This document shows positions 24,655 through 34,028 of a DNA stretch of 64,000 nt, piece by piece. Below the pieces are notes generated by a model. The model saw only the letters and a list, made by a program, of their open reading frames with translations, was not told where the DNA came from and searched no databases. Both the position numbers and the translations under genes were made by a program. The stretch is from CAIVVT01 sp052145115 (GTDB lineage: Bacteria > Acidobacteriota > Terriglobia > Bryobacterales > Bryobacteraceae), in contig JBKQPG010000054.1 of NCBI GenBank assembly GCA_052145115.1, positions 32,913-96,912 on the forward strand, in the 5' to 3' direction. Position 1 is the stretch's first letter. Each line of letters begins with the position of its first letter.

Positions 24655-24831
24655 GTGTCTTAACTCCTGCGCGAGGGCAAAACGCCCTCCGACAGTCCCC
24701 ACCGTCGTGGCGGCTAGCCTGAGCAAGGCCCTCGCACCTCGGGCCTTCTTATAGCAAGCCAAGCCTCAACCCACCAGGTTTACCCTGCGGCTGCATAATA
24801 CTACCACAACCCGAACGTGGAGTTAACGGGA

Positions 24832-24885
24832 TAAGGAACGTCGTTAAGGAACGGAAAATGAACGGCCAATTGACGGCAAATTGAC
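24832..24885. promoter_or_regulatory. Candidate operator: two sets of short direct repeats
   Basis: TAAGGAACG occurs at 24832-24840 and 24845-24853 (13-bp period), with a related ATGAACGG just after. AATTGAC occurs at 24868-24874 and 24879-24885 (11-bp period). Winged-helix proteins of the OmpR class usually bind tandem direct repeats about one helical turn apart. The site lies between the divergent regulator and receptor genes, 64 bp before the receptor ATG. Confidence 0.4.
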
Positions 24886-24948
24886 TTGTCCTGGGGGTCG
24901 ATTGACTGGAGCATGGACTAAGTTCTCCCGCAGGAGGTCTTGGTTCCA

Positions 24949-27900
24949 ATGCGACACTCAATCACAACCGCGCTGGCCGGATTCGCGTTGCTGGCGCTGG
25001 TTTGCTTACTTCCCTCAACTTCTCGAGCGCAGGACCCGCACGCCACCATTACCGGCACTGTGACCGACCCCAGTGGCGCGGTGGTCCCTGGCGCTGCGAT
25101 TGAAGTAACAAACAAAGCCACGGGCGCGATTGCCAGGACAGTGGGCAACGAATCCGGCGCATTTCTAATCCCCTACCTGGCGTCCGGCCAGTATAGATTG
25201 GCCGCCAGCAAAGCAGGGTTTAAGACATATGTTCAGACAGATATCGAACTGCGGGTGGCGGACACGGTGGAACTGAACGTCCGCCTGCAGATGGGCCAAT
25301 CCAAGGAATCGATCCAGGTGGTGGCCTCGGCGGAGATACTGCAGGCCACCGACGCGAGCCAGAGCGCGACCATCAGCAAGGCCGAGCTGGACGAGATTCC
25401 GATCCAGGGCGGTTCCGCGCTGGAGCTGCTGACGTTCGCGCCGGGGATGTCCAAACAAGGCGAGCTGAGGACGCCCTATCCGGCCTGGAACAACGGGCTG
25501 ACGATGATCAGCTCGAACGGTGCCGGCCTGGCGCACAACGACATCACGCTGGATGGCGTGGCCAATGAGAGCGTCGGGGGGCCGGGGCAGAACGGCGCGG
25601 CGAACGGGTACACGCGGCCCGCCATCAGCCTCTCCAGCTACGCGGTGGAAGAGATGAAGATCCAGACCAATGTGTACGACGCGACGCAGGGCCACACGTC
25701 AGGCGCGGTGTTCAACATGGTCAGCCGCTCGGGGACGAATGCCTTCCACGGCGAGGCGCACTACCAGTTCTACCCCGCCTCGCTGGCTGCGGAGAACCCA
25801 TTCAACCGCTCCTATGTCTACTACAACAGCGCCGAGCAGTACCGTTGGGGCTTCTCCGTAGGCGGGCCCGTTCTGCTGCCGAAGATCTATAACGGCCGCA
25901 ACAAGACCTTCTGGTTTTTCACGATGGAAAAACACCCCTTCAAGACGCCGACTTCGAGCCAGGATTCGGTCCCGACGACAGCGGAAAGGCAAGGCGATTT
26001 CTCGGCGCTTCTGGCGGTGGGCAGCCAGTACCAGATCTACGATCCGCTGTCGATCCAGGATCACCCCGACCTGAGCCGCTCGCCGTTTCCGGGCAACCTG
26101 ATCCCGGCGGACCGGATCAGCGCGGTGGCGACGAACGTCCTGAAGTACATTAACGCGCCGAATAATACGCAAGGCGTGAGCCCGGATGGGCAGGGCAACT
26201 ACATCTGGGTGGATCCACAAGTCGACACTTACGACACGTACAGCACGCGCGCCGATCACTATTTCTCGGAGCGGCACCGGCTCATGGGCCGCTTCAGTTG
26301 GGACCGGTGGTTCGAGGGCTGGGGCGACACCTATGGCAACGGCACGGCCGGCGAGCGGCAGCTTCGCAGCTCGTACGTGGGCGCGCTCGACGACATCTAC
26401 ACGTTCTCGCCGACGGTGGTGCTGGACGTGAAACTGGGAATCACTTATCAGAAATACGACGACGGCCCGAAGGTATCCGGAGTGGACTATGGCGCCTTGG
26501 GCTTCTCGCAGCAGATGACGAGCCTGATCACCAAGTCCAGCGCCATCTTCCCGGACATCAGCTTCGGTGACGTGTTCGACAATATCGGCGGGACCGCGGG
26601 CTATTACGATAACAACGTCAATGAGACGCTGAGCGGAACGTTGAGCTGGCAGAAGGGCAAGCACAGCCTTCGGTTCGGGTCTGAAATCCGCAACTGGATG
26701 GAGAGCCACCTCAGCACCTCCGGCGTAACTGCTCCATTCATCAATTTCGGCAGCGCCTACACCAGCGGCCCGCTGCCCACATCCAATCCCGCACCCGTGG
26801 GCCAGGGCTTCGCCTCGTTTCTGCTCGGCGTCCCGAGCAATGCATCGATGAGCGTCGCCAGCCCGTTCACGGCCAACTACAAGTGGGGCGCGCTGTTTGT
26901 CCAGGACGACTGGAGAGTAACGCCCAAGCTGACGCTCAATCTGGGCATCCGTTGGGAGCTGGAACTGCCGACTACGGAGCGCTACGACCGCATGGAGATC
27001 GGTTTTGATCCCGGTGCCACGCCGAGCTTCGCCTCAGCGGCTGAAGCGGCCTACGCCGCCACGGGCTACGCAGCGAATGCGGCGGCGATCGGGGCCGCGG
27101 CGAATCTCAGTTCCTCGCAGGCGGCGACGCTGGCGAGCTGGGTGTCCGCATTTCCGTCCACCTATAATGTCAGCGGCGGTTACATTTACGCCGGTCCCGG
27201 CAACCGCGGCATGTGGCAGACCGACTGGAAGGAGTTCCTTCCGCGCTTCGGCTTGGCCTACCAGCTGGACAACAAGACCGTGATCCGCGGCGGCGCGGGC
27301 ATCTTCTACGACTCACTCGGCGTGGGCCGCAACCAACTGCCGGTTCAGGACGGCTTCACGCGCAACACCTACGTCAACTCGTCGGTGGATGGCGGCGTAA
27401 GTTTCGTGAACAGCCTCGACAATCCGTTCCCCAACGGTCTGCTTCCGGCGGTAGGAAGCTCGTTGGGGGCCGACCTGGACGCCGGCAACGGCATCTTCGT
27501 GGGCTATGTCAACGCCAAGGAACCCTATTCGGTGCATTGGTCTTTCGGCTTCCAACGCGAACTGCCGGGCAAGCTCGTGCTCGACGCCAGCTATGTCGGG
27601 GCCCGGAGCGTCAACCTGCCGGTGACCGACGGATGCTACATTTCGGGCGTCCCGTGCACCAATCTCGACCTGCTGCCGCAAAAGTACCTTTCGACGTCGC
27701 CCGTTTACGACGGAGACAACCTGGCGGTGCTCACCGCGCGCGTCCCCAATCCTTACGCGGGCATCAGCGCCATGCCGAACCTCAACGGCGCCACCGTCCC
27801 CTTGATGCAGTTGCTTCAGCCGTACACGCAATTCAGCAGCATTGAGGGCGTCACGACGGGCGGCACGAGCATGTTCCACTCTCTGCAGTCGCGCCTCGAG

Positions 27901-28557
27901 CGCCGCTTCAACCGGGGCTTTACCGTCTCGGGCAACTTCACGTGGCAGCGCGAAATGGACCGCACCACCTACCTCAATGGCGGCGACGCAAATCCCACCA
28001 ACATGATCAACGGCGCCGACCCGGGCCTCGTGTTCAACGGCATCTTCGTGTATGAGCTGCCGTTCGGCAAAGGCCGGCGGTTCGGCAGCTCCTGGCACGG
28101 TCCGCTGAACTGGGCGCTCGGCGAGTGGCAGGTTTCGGGTACCACGAAGTGGCAGCAGGGCTTCCCGGTTTCGCTCACTGACCTGTTGCTGATGCCCGGC
28201 GAGACGCTGCGCGACCTCAACGGCCAGCGCGACCCGAACAACTTCTTCAACGTCGCGGCGCTGAACACCGATACGTCCCTGCAACCGGGTTGGGACCATC
28301 TGCGGACGCTGCCTCAATCGGTCAGTTATCTGCGCGGCCCCGCGATGTGGACCTCCGACGGAGCCATCAGCAAGAAGGTGACCATCGCGGAGCGGGTCAA
28401 GGGCGAGTTCCGCTTCGAGAGCTACAACGCGATGAACCACCCCAACCTCTGGCCGTGGATGACGATCAGCTCCGCCAATCCCTACGGCGCGCAATACAAC
28501 CGCGAATACAACGGCTTGCCGCGCACTTTCGAGTTTAGCCTGAGGACGACGTTCTAG
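24949..28557 (+). CDS. TonB-dependent receptor, Oar-like, with carboxypeptidase-regulatory domain
   Basis: 1202 residues. AGGAGG stands 11 bases before the ATG at 24949; a TTG nine bases earlier is too close to it. A signal peptide (about 1-28, ending TSRAQD) is followed by a CarboxypepD_reg-like beta-sandwich (ATITGTVTDPSGAVVPGAAI ...), a plug region with AGSPG-type Gly loops, and a long outer-membrane beta-barrel ending FEFSLRTTF with a terminal Phe, as required for barrel assembly. This large architecture is typical of Acidobacteriota. It probably imports glycan fragments. The divergent regulator and adjacent hydrolase genes support that, but the ligand is unknown. Confidence 0.9.
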   Translation: MRHSITTALAGFALLALVCLLPSTSRAQDPHATITGTVTDPSGAVVPGAAIEVTNKATGAIARTVGNESGAFLIPYLASGQYRLAASKAGFKTYVQTDIELRVADTVELNVRLQMGQSKESIQVVASAEILQATDASQSATISKAELDEIPIQGGSALELLTFAPGMSKQGELRTPYPAWNNGLTMISSNGAGLAHNDITLDGVANESVGGPGQNGAANGYTRPAISLSSYAVEEMKIQTNVYDATQGHTSGAVFNMVSRSGTNAFHGEAHYQFYPASLAAENPFNRSYVYYNSAEQYRWGFSVGGPVLLPKIYNGRNKTFWFFTMEKHPFKTPTSSQDSVPTTAERQGDFSALLAVGSQYQIYDPLSIQDHPDLSRSPFPGNLIPADRISAVATNVLKYINAPNNTQGVSPDGQGNYIWVDPQVDTYDTYSTRADHYFSERHRLMGRFSWDRWFEGWGDTYGNGTAGERQLRSSYVGALDDIYTFSPTVVLDVKLGITYQKYDDGPKVSGVDYGALGFSQQMTSLITKSSAIFPDISFGDVFDNIGGTAGYYDNNVNETLSGTLSWQKGKHSLRFGSEIRNWMESHLSTSGVTAPFINFGSAYTSGPLPTSNPAPVGQGFASFLLGVPSNASMSVASPFTANYKWGALFVQDDWRVTPKLTLNLGIRWELELPTTERYDRMEIGFDPGATPSFASAAEAAYAATGYAANAAAIGAAANLSSSQAATLASWVSAFPSTYNVSGGYIYAGPGNRGMWQTDWKEFLPRFGLAYQLDNKTVIRGGAGIFYDSLGVGRNQLPVQDGFTRNTYVNSSVDGGVSFVNSLDNPFPNGLLPAVGSSLGADLDAGNGIFVGYVNAKEPYSVHWSFGFQRELPGKLVLDASYVGARSVNLPVTDGCYISGVPCTNLDLLPQKYLSTSPVYDGDNLAVLTARVPNPYAGISAMPNLNGATVPLMQLLQPYTQFSSIEGVTTGGTSMFHSLQSRLERRFNRGFTVSGNFTWQREMDRTTYLNGGDANPTNMINGADPGLVFNGIFVYELPFGKGRRFGSSWHGPLNWALGEWQVSGTTKWQQGFPVSLTDLLLMPGETLRDLNGQRDPNNFFNVAALNTDTSLQPGWDHLRTLPQSVSYLRGPAMWTSDGAISKKVTIAERVKGEFRFESYNAMNHPNLWPWMTISSANPYGAQYNREYNGLPRTFEFSLRTTF

Positions 28558-28580
28558 CTGCTGCGGATGAGTCGCAGCAG
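28558..28580 (+). terminator. Hairpin right after the TonB receptor stop
   Basis: Perfect 8-bp stem CTGCTGCG / CGCAGCAG with a 7-base loop, starting immediately after the stop codon. No T-run follows, so it may protect the 3' end rather than terminate. Confidence 0.4.
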
Positions 28581-28669
28581 CGAGGCGATGACCGTCGGCC
28601 GCGTGAGGGCGCTCAGGTTGCTCATTGAGCACGATAGGAAGACGCAGCGGTCAACATAAGCGTGTGGAG

Positions 28670-28710
28670 CAGGCCAGGCCCACCGTGCGCCGGGCTTGGC
28701 CTGTCATTTT
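28670..28710 (+). terminator. GC-rich hairpin with T-tract before the next gene
   Basis: Stem CAGGCCAGGCCC (28670-28681) pairs with GGGCTTGGCCTG (28692-28703) with one G-T pair and a 10-base loop, followed by TCATTTT. This is a good intrinsic terminator. It ends 9 bases before the next ATG and overlaps its leader, so it could also act as an attenuator for the downstream gene. Confidence 0.6.
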
Positions 28711-28719
28711 CGAGGTCCC

Positions 28720-29949
28720 ATGAAACGACTCTGTCTGAGTTTTGCCTTTCTCCTCGCCGCCGGACTCGTCGCCGGTCTGGCGGACTTCGAAGGCGCCAAA
28801 GATACATTCCTGCCATGGGAGGGCGGCGCTGCCTACTACGGCCGGTGGGTGGACGGCCCGCCCGCCGACCCGGGTTTCTTTCCGGTCAGCGTCTGGTACC
28901 AGCGCCCCAGCAACGCCGCCCGCTACAAAGCGATCGGAGTGAATCAATACGTGGGTCCGATTGACCCCGGCTCAGGCGAGGGTCTGGAGCTTCTCGGGCA
29001 CGCCGGCATGCCGTTGTTCGGCTTGCGGAGCGTGGCCGTGCCGGCGGGTGCGGACCCGCGCATCCTGTGCGGCTGGTTCCTCTTCGATGAGCCCGACAAC
29101 GCGCAGGAGATGCCGGGCGGAGGCTATGGCCCCTGCCTCTCTCCCGGCAGCACGCTGCAAGGTTACAAGGAGATCCGGGCTGCGGACCCGACCCGTCCGG
29201 TGTTGTTGAATCTCGGCCAGGCTGTGGCCAATGAAGGCTGGATCGGCCGGGGCGAGGCGTGCGCGGGCCACTGGGAACAATACCCGCAATACGTCGAGGC
29301 GGCCGACATCGTGGCGTTTGACTTTTATCCGGTGAATGAGCGGCTTCCGCTGTGGTGGGTGGGCAAGGGCGTCGACCGCCTGCGCAAATGGGCACGCTAC
29401 CGCAAGCCGGTCTGGAATTGGATCGAAACCACGTCTTACGACGGAGGCCCCAAACCTGCGCCGGCCGAGATCAAGGCCGAGGTTTGGATGTCGATCATCC
29501 ACGGCTCGATGGGCATAGGCTACTTCTGCCATCGATTCAAGCCGACGTTAAATGACGCAGCCCCACTGGATGACCCTCCCATACGGCAGGCTCTCGCCAC
29601 GATCAACGCCCAGATCCGTGAACTGGCCCCTGTCCTCAACACGCCCTCTGTGGCCAACGGTGTCGAGGTGACCTCGTCCCGGGCCGGCGTGCCGGTGGAC
29701 CGCATGCTAAAGCGGTATGCGGGGGCGACCTACCTGTTCGCCGTCGGCGCGCGACCGACCGGCCGCGTCCATGCAACGTTCGAGCTGCGCGATTGCCCTG
29801 CGGCCGTGACGGCGACGGTGCTGGGAGAAGGACGGACGCTCCCAGTTAAGGATGGGAGGCTCGCGGACACCTTCGACTCCTATCAAGTGCACCTGTATCG
29901 CGTGCCGTTTGTCCCGGCGGGGCTGCCAACGCGGCCCGATCAACGGTAG
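28720..29949 (+). CDS. Secreted TIM-barrel glycoside-hydrolase-like protein
   Basis: 409 residues from the ATG at 28720 (GAGG five bases upstream). A signal peptide occupies about 1-20. The body shows barrel-like strands, including ILCGWFLFDEPDNAQ, VLLNLGQAV, DIVAFDFYPVNE and PVWNWIETTSYDGG, with acidic residues at strand ends as in retaining glycoside hydrolases. The family cannot be named from the sequence alone. A C-terminal beta domain of about 80 residues follows. It sits after the TonB receptor, so it may act on the same glycan. Confidence 0.65.
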   Translation: MKRLCLSFAFLLAAGLVAGLADFEGAKDTFLPWEGGAAYYGRWVDGPPADPGFFPVSVWYQRPSNAARYKAIGVNQYVGPIDPGSGEGLELLGHAGMPLFGLRSVAVPAGADPRILCGWFLFDEPDNAQEMPGGGYGPCLSPGSTLQGYKEIRAADPTRPVLLNLGQAVANEGWIGRGEACAGHWEQYPQYVEAADIVAFDFYPVNERLPLWWVGKGVDRLRKWARYRKPVWNWIETTSYDGGPKPAPAEIKAEVWMSIIHGSMGIGYFCHRFKPTLNDAAPLDDPPIRQALATINAQIRELAPVLNTPSVANGVEVTSSRAGVPVDRMLKRYAGATYLFAVGARPTGRVHATFELRDCPAAVTATVLGEGRTLPVKDGRLADTFDSYQVHLYRVPFVPAGLPTRPDQR

Positions 29950-30166
29950 CGCTCTATGTCACTGAGTCCGCCACACCGTGGTGCCGTAGGCGGGGCTCAG
30001 GCCGTCGTCCACAGCCTGGCTAATCCAACACGCAACACGCCAAGCAGAGGGACCGCGCAGTTCACGGCTGATCGCGGTTGCCGGTTGCCGCCGGCTGGGC
30101 GCGGTCTGCGCGAGAGATGATTACGCCTGCGCCGCACGGGTGCCGCAGGCCATAAGAGGAGGAATC

Positions 30167-31390
30167 ATGAATTCACGCCGCACGTTCGTCAAGCAGGCCG
30201 CCGCAGGTCTGGGCGCGGTGGCGCTTTCCGGTTCGCGCGTTCTCGGCGCCAATGACCGCGTCCGCCTCGGCATGATCGGTCCCGGGTTCCGGGGACTCCA
30301 GTTGATCTGGTCGATGCGCGATCCGAACGCCGAGTTCGTGTCCTTCGCCGACGCCTGGTCCGGGCGCCTGGGGCCAGCCAAAGAAATGGCCAAGGCGCCA
30401 CAGGCGAAGACGTATATGGACTATCGCCGGTTGCTCGATGACCCCTCCGTCGACGCAGTCATCATCGCCACGCCCCAGCATCTGCACTGCGAGCACTTCG
30501 TGGCGTCGCTCCAGGCCGGGAAGCACGTTTACCAGGAGAAGGCCATGGCGTTCAGCGTCGCCCATGCCAAGCGCATGCGCGAAGCGCGGCTGAACGCACA
30601 TAAGCTCAGCGTCCAGATCGGGCATCAGGATTGCTCCTCCGGCCAGGTGGAAGACGCCTTGGGCATTCTGCGGACCGGTCGGGTCGGCAAGATCACCGAG
30701 ATCCACTCCCATATGTACCGCAACACGCCACGCGGCAAGCCTCAGTGGGCGCGTCCCATCCCGCCGGACATGACCAACGCCTCTGTCGCCTGGAAGGCCT
30801 TCCTGGGCGAAAACCCGGACCGCCCTTTTGACGCCAATCGCTTCCTCAACTGGCGCTTCTTCTGGGACTACTCGGGCGGCAATTACTACGAAAATATGTC
30901 CCACCAGTTGTGCTTCTGGTACAAGGTGCTGGAGCTGGGAATTCCCTCGCGCGTCTCTGCCAACGGCGGCGTCTTCCTGTGGAAGGACGGCCGCGAAGTG
31001 CCCGACACCATGAACGCGGCGATGGTTCACTCCGAGGACCTGATGTTCACCTGGGACTCGGCCTTCGGCAACGACGAACTCAGCACGACGGAGGACGTGC
31101 TGGGGACCGACGGGACGATCTTCCGCGGCGAACAGGTCCGCTACCGGCCCCAAAAGGTCAATCAACCCCAGGCCAGACAGATACTCGGAAAGGCGATTGA
31201 CCACGGCCAGCAGCACCTTGACATAGCCCATGTGCAGAACTTCCTCGACTGCATCCGTTTAGGCCGGGAGCCAAACTGTCCGTTCGATCTTGGCCTTCGG
31301 GTCTCGATGGCTTGCCGTATGGCCGCCGACGGCTGCCGCTTCGGGCGCGTGTTGCGCTGGGATACGGCGAGGGAAGAGATCGCCGCCTGA
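30167..31390 (+). CDS. Gfo/Idh/MocA family oxidoreductase with Tat-type signal
   Basis: 407 residues. GAGGAGG just before the ATG at 30167 sets the start. The N-terminus SRRTFVKQAAAGLGAVAL is a good twin-arginine signal, so the enzyme is probably exported folded with its cofactor. The nucleotide-binding segment is MIGPGFRG (36-43), and ATPQHLHCEH follows. The usual EKP is EKA here (124-126); the catalytic Lys is kept. DYSGGNYYENMSHQ lies in the substrate domain. It is about 30-35% similar by eye to the enzyme at 2078-3253. Substrate unknown; likely a sugar or its derivative. Confidence 0.85.
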   Translation: MNSRRTFVKQAAAGLGAVALSGSRVLGANDRVRLGMIGPGFRGLQLIWSMRDPNAEFVSFADAWSGRLGPAKEMAKAPQAKTYMDYRRLLDDPSVDAVIIATPQHLHCEHFVASLQAGKHVYQEKAMAFSVAHAKRMREARLNAHKLSVQIGHQDCSSGQVEDALGILRTGRVGKITEIHSHMYRNTPRGKPQWARPIPPDMTNASVAWKAFLGENPDRPFDANRFLNWRFFWDYSGGNYYENMSHQLCFWYKVLELGIPSRVSANGGVFLWKDGREVPDTMNAAMVHSEDLMFTWDSAFGNDELSTTEDVLGTDGTIFRGEQVRYRPQKVNQPQARQILGKAIDHGQQHLDIAHVQNFLDCIRLGREPNCPFDLGLRVSMACRMAADGCRFGRVLRWDTAREEIAA

Positions 31391-31791
31391 TGCACAGTCT
31401 TCTTACCGATGCAGCATCTACGGATTTCAACCCTGCTATGACGCTGGACCCCGCGCTGGTCATGAAACTCCTGGGGCCCGGCAATTGACTTGTACTTCCT
31501 GATTTGACGCAACCCGTAGCCAGAACGGCTGCGGATCTTCAGCGTGCGGATGCCTACGCGCGCGAATGCCGGGCGCTGGAGGTCGATAAGCGCTCCCCCA
31601 GCGAGCGCGTGACGCGGGTTGCTCAGAACGGCTGACCGGTGCACTGCTCACCCAGGTGGCCCACCACGTCCACACCCTGGAGATGAAGGGCGGCAGCTAC
31701 CGGAGTCATGCTCTCAATCAGACTGCTACAAAACATCGGTCAGGTGAGCCCGCTGGATTAGGTGTTTGGCCGTAAACTTCTGATTCTATTC
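31391..31791. other. Gene-free stretch before the island boundary
   Basis: About 400 bases. It has a short TTG-initiated frame (about 31505-31636) without family features, which I do not call. Otherwise I see nothing, except that the region leads up to the tRNA-derived repeat at 31792. Confidence 0.4.
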
Positions 31792-31816
31792 TGGCGGTGA
31801 GGGTGGGATTCGAACC
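31792..31816. repeat. Copy of the tRNA-Ser 3' end: left attachment site of an island
   Basis: 25 bases identical to 45042-45066, the 3' end of tRNA-Ser(CGA) with its CCA and T-arm. The preceding bases TGATTCT are also shared. Beyond 31816 the match stops, so this is not a tRNA gene. It marks the far end of DNA integrated at the tRNA gene. Confidence 0.8.
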
Positions 31817-31992
31817 AAGAACGGGCACGGCGCATCTGCAAGTTGCAGATTCTACGTTGCCTAGAATGCCAAGATTGCCATCAATGCCGTCGACCATTGC
31901 ACGCCATTACACGCTGGACCCTGAAAGATCGCGGTCGGTCGCGTGTGCGAACAGCCGACTTTGTTTTAGGTGGTGGGCAAGACTGAAGCCTG

Positions 31993-32388
31993 TCACGGGT
32001 CCACAAGTCGGCGACGAAGCTTTATGCCACTCTCCGCCCGCATCCTGATCGCCTCTTCACTGTCGGCCAGCACCAGCTTCCCCATCGCCTCCACCAGCGG
32101 CTCGAACTTCGGCCTGGGCGCAACCACGAGCCGCCACGGCACCTCTGCTTGGCTGTCCTTCCCTGCGTATTCCACGAACAGCAGCGCGCCGGTGGTGATC
32201 TCCCCCATCTCGCTGAAGATACTCAACCGGGTATGGCCGATCTCGAGCTTGTTGCCGTCGAAGTCTGCAGCCGTTGGCTTGCGTTTTTGGATGGACACGT
32301 GGTCCAGCCGGAGCTCAAACTGAGGGTTCACCGAGATCGTGATGTCCACCCGAGGACTTCCGCCCAAGACGTTCATACTTCCTCGCAA
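31993..32388 (-). CDS. Hypothetical protein
   Basis: 131 residues (ATG at 32388, alternative at 32376). Mostly beta at the N-terminus (VDITISVNPQFELRLDHV) with a charged helical end. No membrane segment or known motif is seen. It lies just inside the left island boundary. Coding seems likely because the codon pattern is regular, but no function can be given. Confidence 0.45.
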   Translation of the reverse strand: MRGSMNVLGGSPRVDITISVNPQFELRLDHVSIQKRKPTAADFDGNKLEIGHTRLSIFSEMGEITTGALLFVEYAGKDSQAEVPWRLVVAPRPKFEPLVEAMGKLVLADSEEAIRMRAESGIKLRRRLVDP

Positions 32389-32439
32389 GACTGAAAGCCA
32401 GCCAAGCGGCTGGCCCCAGTTGGTTCCTCGTCTAGCAGC

Positions 32440-32976
32440 CTAGTTGCCGGCGGCGCGGCCGAGCGTCAGCCCGCAGATCTCGCGCCACATCTCCACCACC
32501 CGCCGGAACTCCGGGCTGCGCATGATGAACTTGATTTCCATGTGGCGCAGGATCAACTCCGTCGGCGCCTCCTGTGGCTGCAGCTCGCCGCGCATGATCT
32601 TGCGCACGATCACCTTGGCCTTGCCGTCATGGCCCTGAATGAAGTGCTTCTTCGGGCTGGAGAGCACCTGGCCGCAACCGCAACAACAACGCGGCCGTTC
32701 GCGCATGCGCCTCAAAGCCAGTGCAGCGTCGGTGTCCAGGGTCGGACCGGCAGGCACCTCGGACGCGGTGGCCGTCTCCCCCAGCGGCTGCTCCGTCTGG
32801 GCGTCTCCCGGCTCGACGGCGGTTCCGGCCTCACCCGTCACGCCGGAGACGTCCCCGGCTTCCTCGGCCTCACCCACCGTCTCAACCCCGTCACCCGGTT
32901 CGTCTCCCGCCACCTCCGGCCCCGTCTCGGCGACGTCTGCCTCGTCTCGCGCCACGTCTGCCTCGTCTCGCGCCAC
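32440..32976 (-). CDS. Acidic-repeat protein with a Cys-rich CCCGCG motif
   Basis: About 178 residues from a GTG start (frame open to about 33028). The N-terminal half is acidic and low-complexity and begins with two exact 21-bp repeats encoding ARDEADV. The C-terminal half has PRCCCGCGQVLSSPKKHFIQGHD, which resembles a CxCGCG...F.xGHD motif seen in small phage and actinobacterial proteins, followed by a helical end. It may bind zinc or nucleic acid. Function unknown. Confidence 0.5.
   Translation of the reverse strand: MARDEADVARDEADVAETGPEVAGDEPGDGVETVGEAEEAGDVSGVTGEAGTAVEPGDAQTEQPLGETATASEVPAGPTLDTDAALALRRMRERPRCCCGCGQVLSSPKKHFIQGHDGKAKVIVRKIMRGELQPQEAPTELILRHMEIKFIMRSPEFRRVVEMWREICGLTLGRAAGN
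32935..32976. repeat. Two tandem 21-bp repeats in coding sequence
   Basis: GTCTGCCTCGTCTCGCGCCA plus C occurs twice without gap (32935-32955 and 32956-32976), followed by a diverged partial copy. The unit length is a multiple of three, so copy-number change keeps the frame. Confidence 0.85.
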
Positions 32977-33084
32977 GTCTGCCTGCGTCTGCGCCTCGTC
33001 TGCCCCGGGGCCTGGTGCCCGACGGATTTCACGGCCCCGCTTTGGGCGTCTGTTACGCGCCGCTGCGTCTGGCGCGTCTTGGCG

Positions 33085-33879
33085 TCATTGGCGGGAGTTT
33101 ATTGGACAGTCGCTAGACATCAAGTCGGCCACGTGGAGGCTTGTGAGAAACGGGAGGGCGCCCACTGCGTGATAGCTTTCCGCTGCCGCCTGGACCAGGA
33201 ACCAGCCCATAAAAGCGATCCACAGCCCGTCGAAGCCAACGCCCCCGAATGCTTCCAAGACACCGACGGCGATGAACAGGAACCCAACGCCCTCGCCGAT
33301 TCGTGCGGCGATCCGGGTCGACCGATCAGCGTCGCCGGTATTCCACCATATCAGTGCACGGAGGACATGCCCCCCGTCCAGCGGATAACCCGGAATCAGG
33401 TTGAAGACTCCGAGGCCGAGATTAATGTAGCCGAGCCAAACAAGCATGGCAACGAGTGGCGTGGCCGCACTGGCGCCCGGAATCCAGCCGCACCAGTGCG
33501 CCGCGAACAGACAGGCCACGCCTATCGCAAGACTGGTGATGGGACCGACGATCGCCACCAAAAATTCAGTTCGTGCATCGGCCGCTTCCTTTTCTATCTG
33601 GGACACGCCGCCGAGCGCGAAGAGCGTTATGCCCCTGACAGGCAGATTGTGCGATTGCGCCACGAGCGAGTGTGAGAGCTCGTGCAGGAGCAAAGACACA
33701 AAGAAGAGTAGCGCGGTGACGGTAGAAAGTGACCAGATCAGCCCCTGGCTCCAGTCCTTGTGCGCAGCACTGAACTGGCCCGCAACTGACAGGACGATTA
33801 GAAGAGCAATCAGGAACCAGCTATAGTGCAGTCCGATCTGGATGCCAAAGATGCTACCGAGTTTGATGTTTGATCTCAA
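33085..33879 (-). CDS. Site-2 protease family (M50) membrane metalloprotease, C-terminally short
   Basis: 264 residues, six or so membrane segments. The zinc site HELSH (66-70) and NLIPGYPLDGG (160-170, Asp168 the third ligand) are intact, so it could cleave peptides within the membrane. Many relatives of this type carry two C-terminal CBS domains. Here the protein stops at HVADLMSSDCPINSRQ, just where the first CBS domain would begin, so those domains seem to have been lost. It lies in the tRNA-Ser island. The substrate is unknown; such enzymes often activate membrane-bound regulators. Confidence 0.8.
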   Translation of the reverse strand: MRSNIKLGSIFGIQIGLHYSWFLIALLIVLSVAGQFSAAHKDWSQGLIWSLSTVTALLFFVSLLLHELSHSLVAQSHNLPVRGITLFALGGVSQIEKEAADARTEFLVAIVGPITSLAIGVACLFAAHWCGWIPGASAATPLVAMLVWLGYINLGLGVFNLIPGYPLDGGHVLRALIWWNTGDADRSTRIAARIGEGVGFLFIAVGVLEAFGGVGFDGLWIAFMGWFLVQAAAESYHAVGALPFLTSLHVADLMSSDCPINSRQ

Positions 33880-34028
33880 AGCATGCCTCCATTAAGTACC
33901 ATTCAGATCCTGATGACGGGACACGGCGACTGACGGATGATTGCGTAAGCGTGGGTTGTGAGGCTAACATCGGATACATCTTAGAGACGTCCCCACCATC
34001 CGAGGGCGTTTCGGCAGGGTCAACCACC

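Noticed and set aside
31792..31816. A tRNA gene at the left repeat
   Set aside because: Only the 3' end of tRNA-Ser is present; the acceptor 5' strand, anticodon arm and variable arm are absent.
32935..32976. A CRISPR-like array
   Set aside because: Only two contiguous units with no spacers, inside a coding frame; no CRISPR array or cas gene is seen anywhere in the window.
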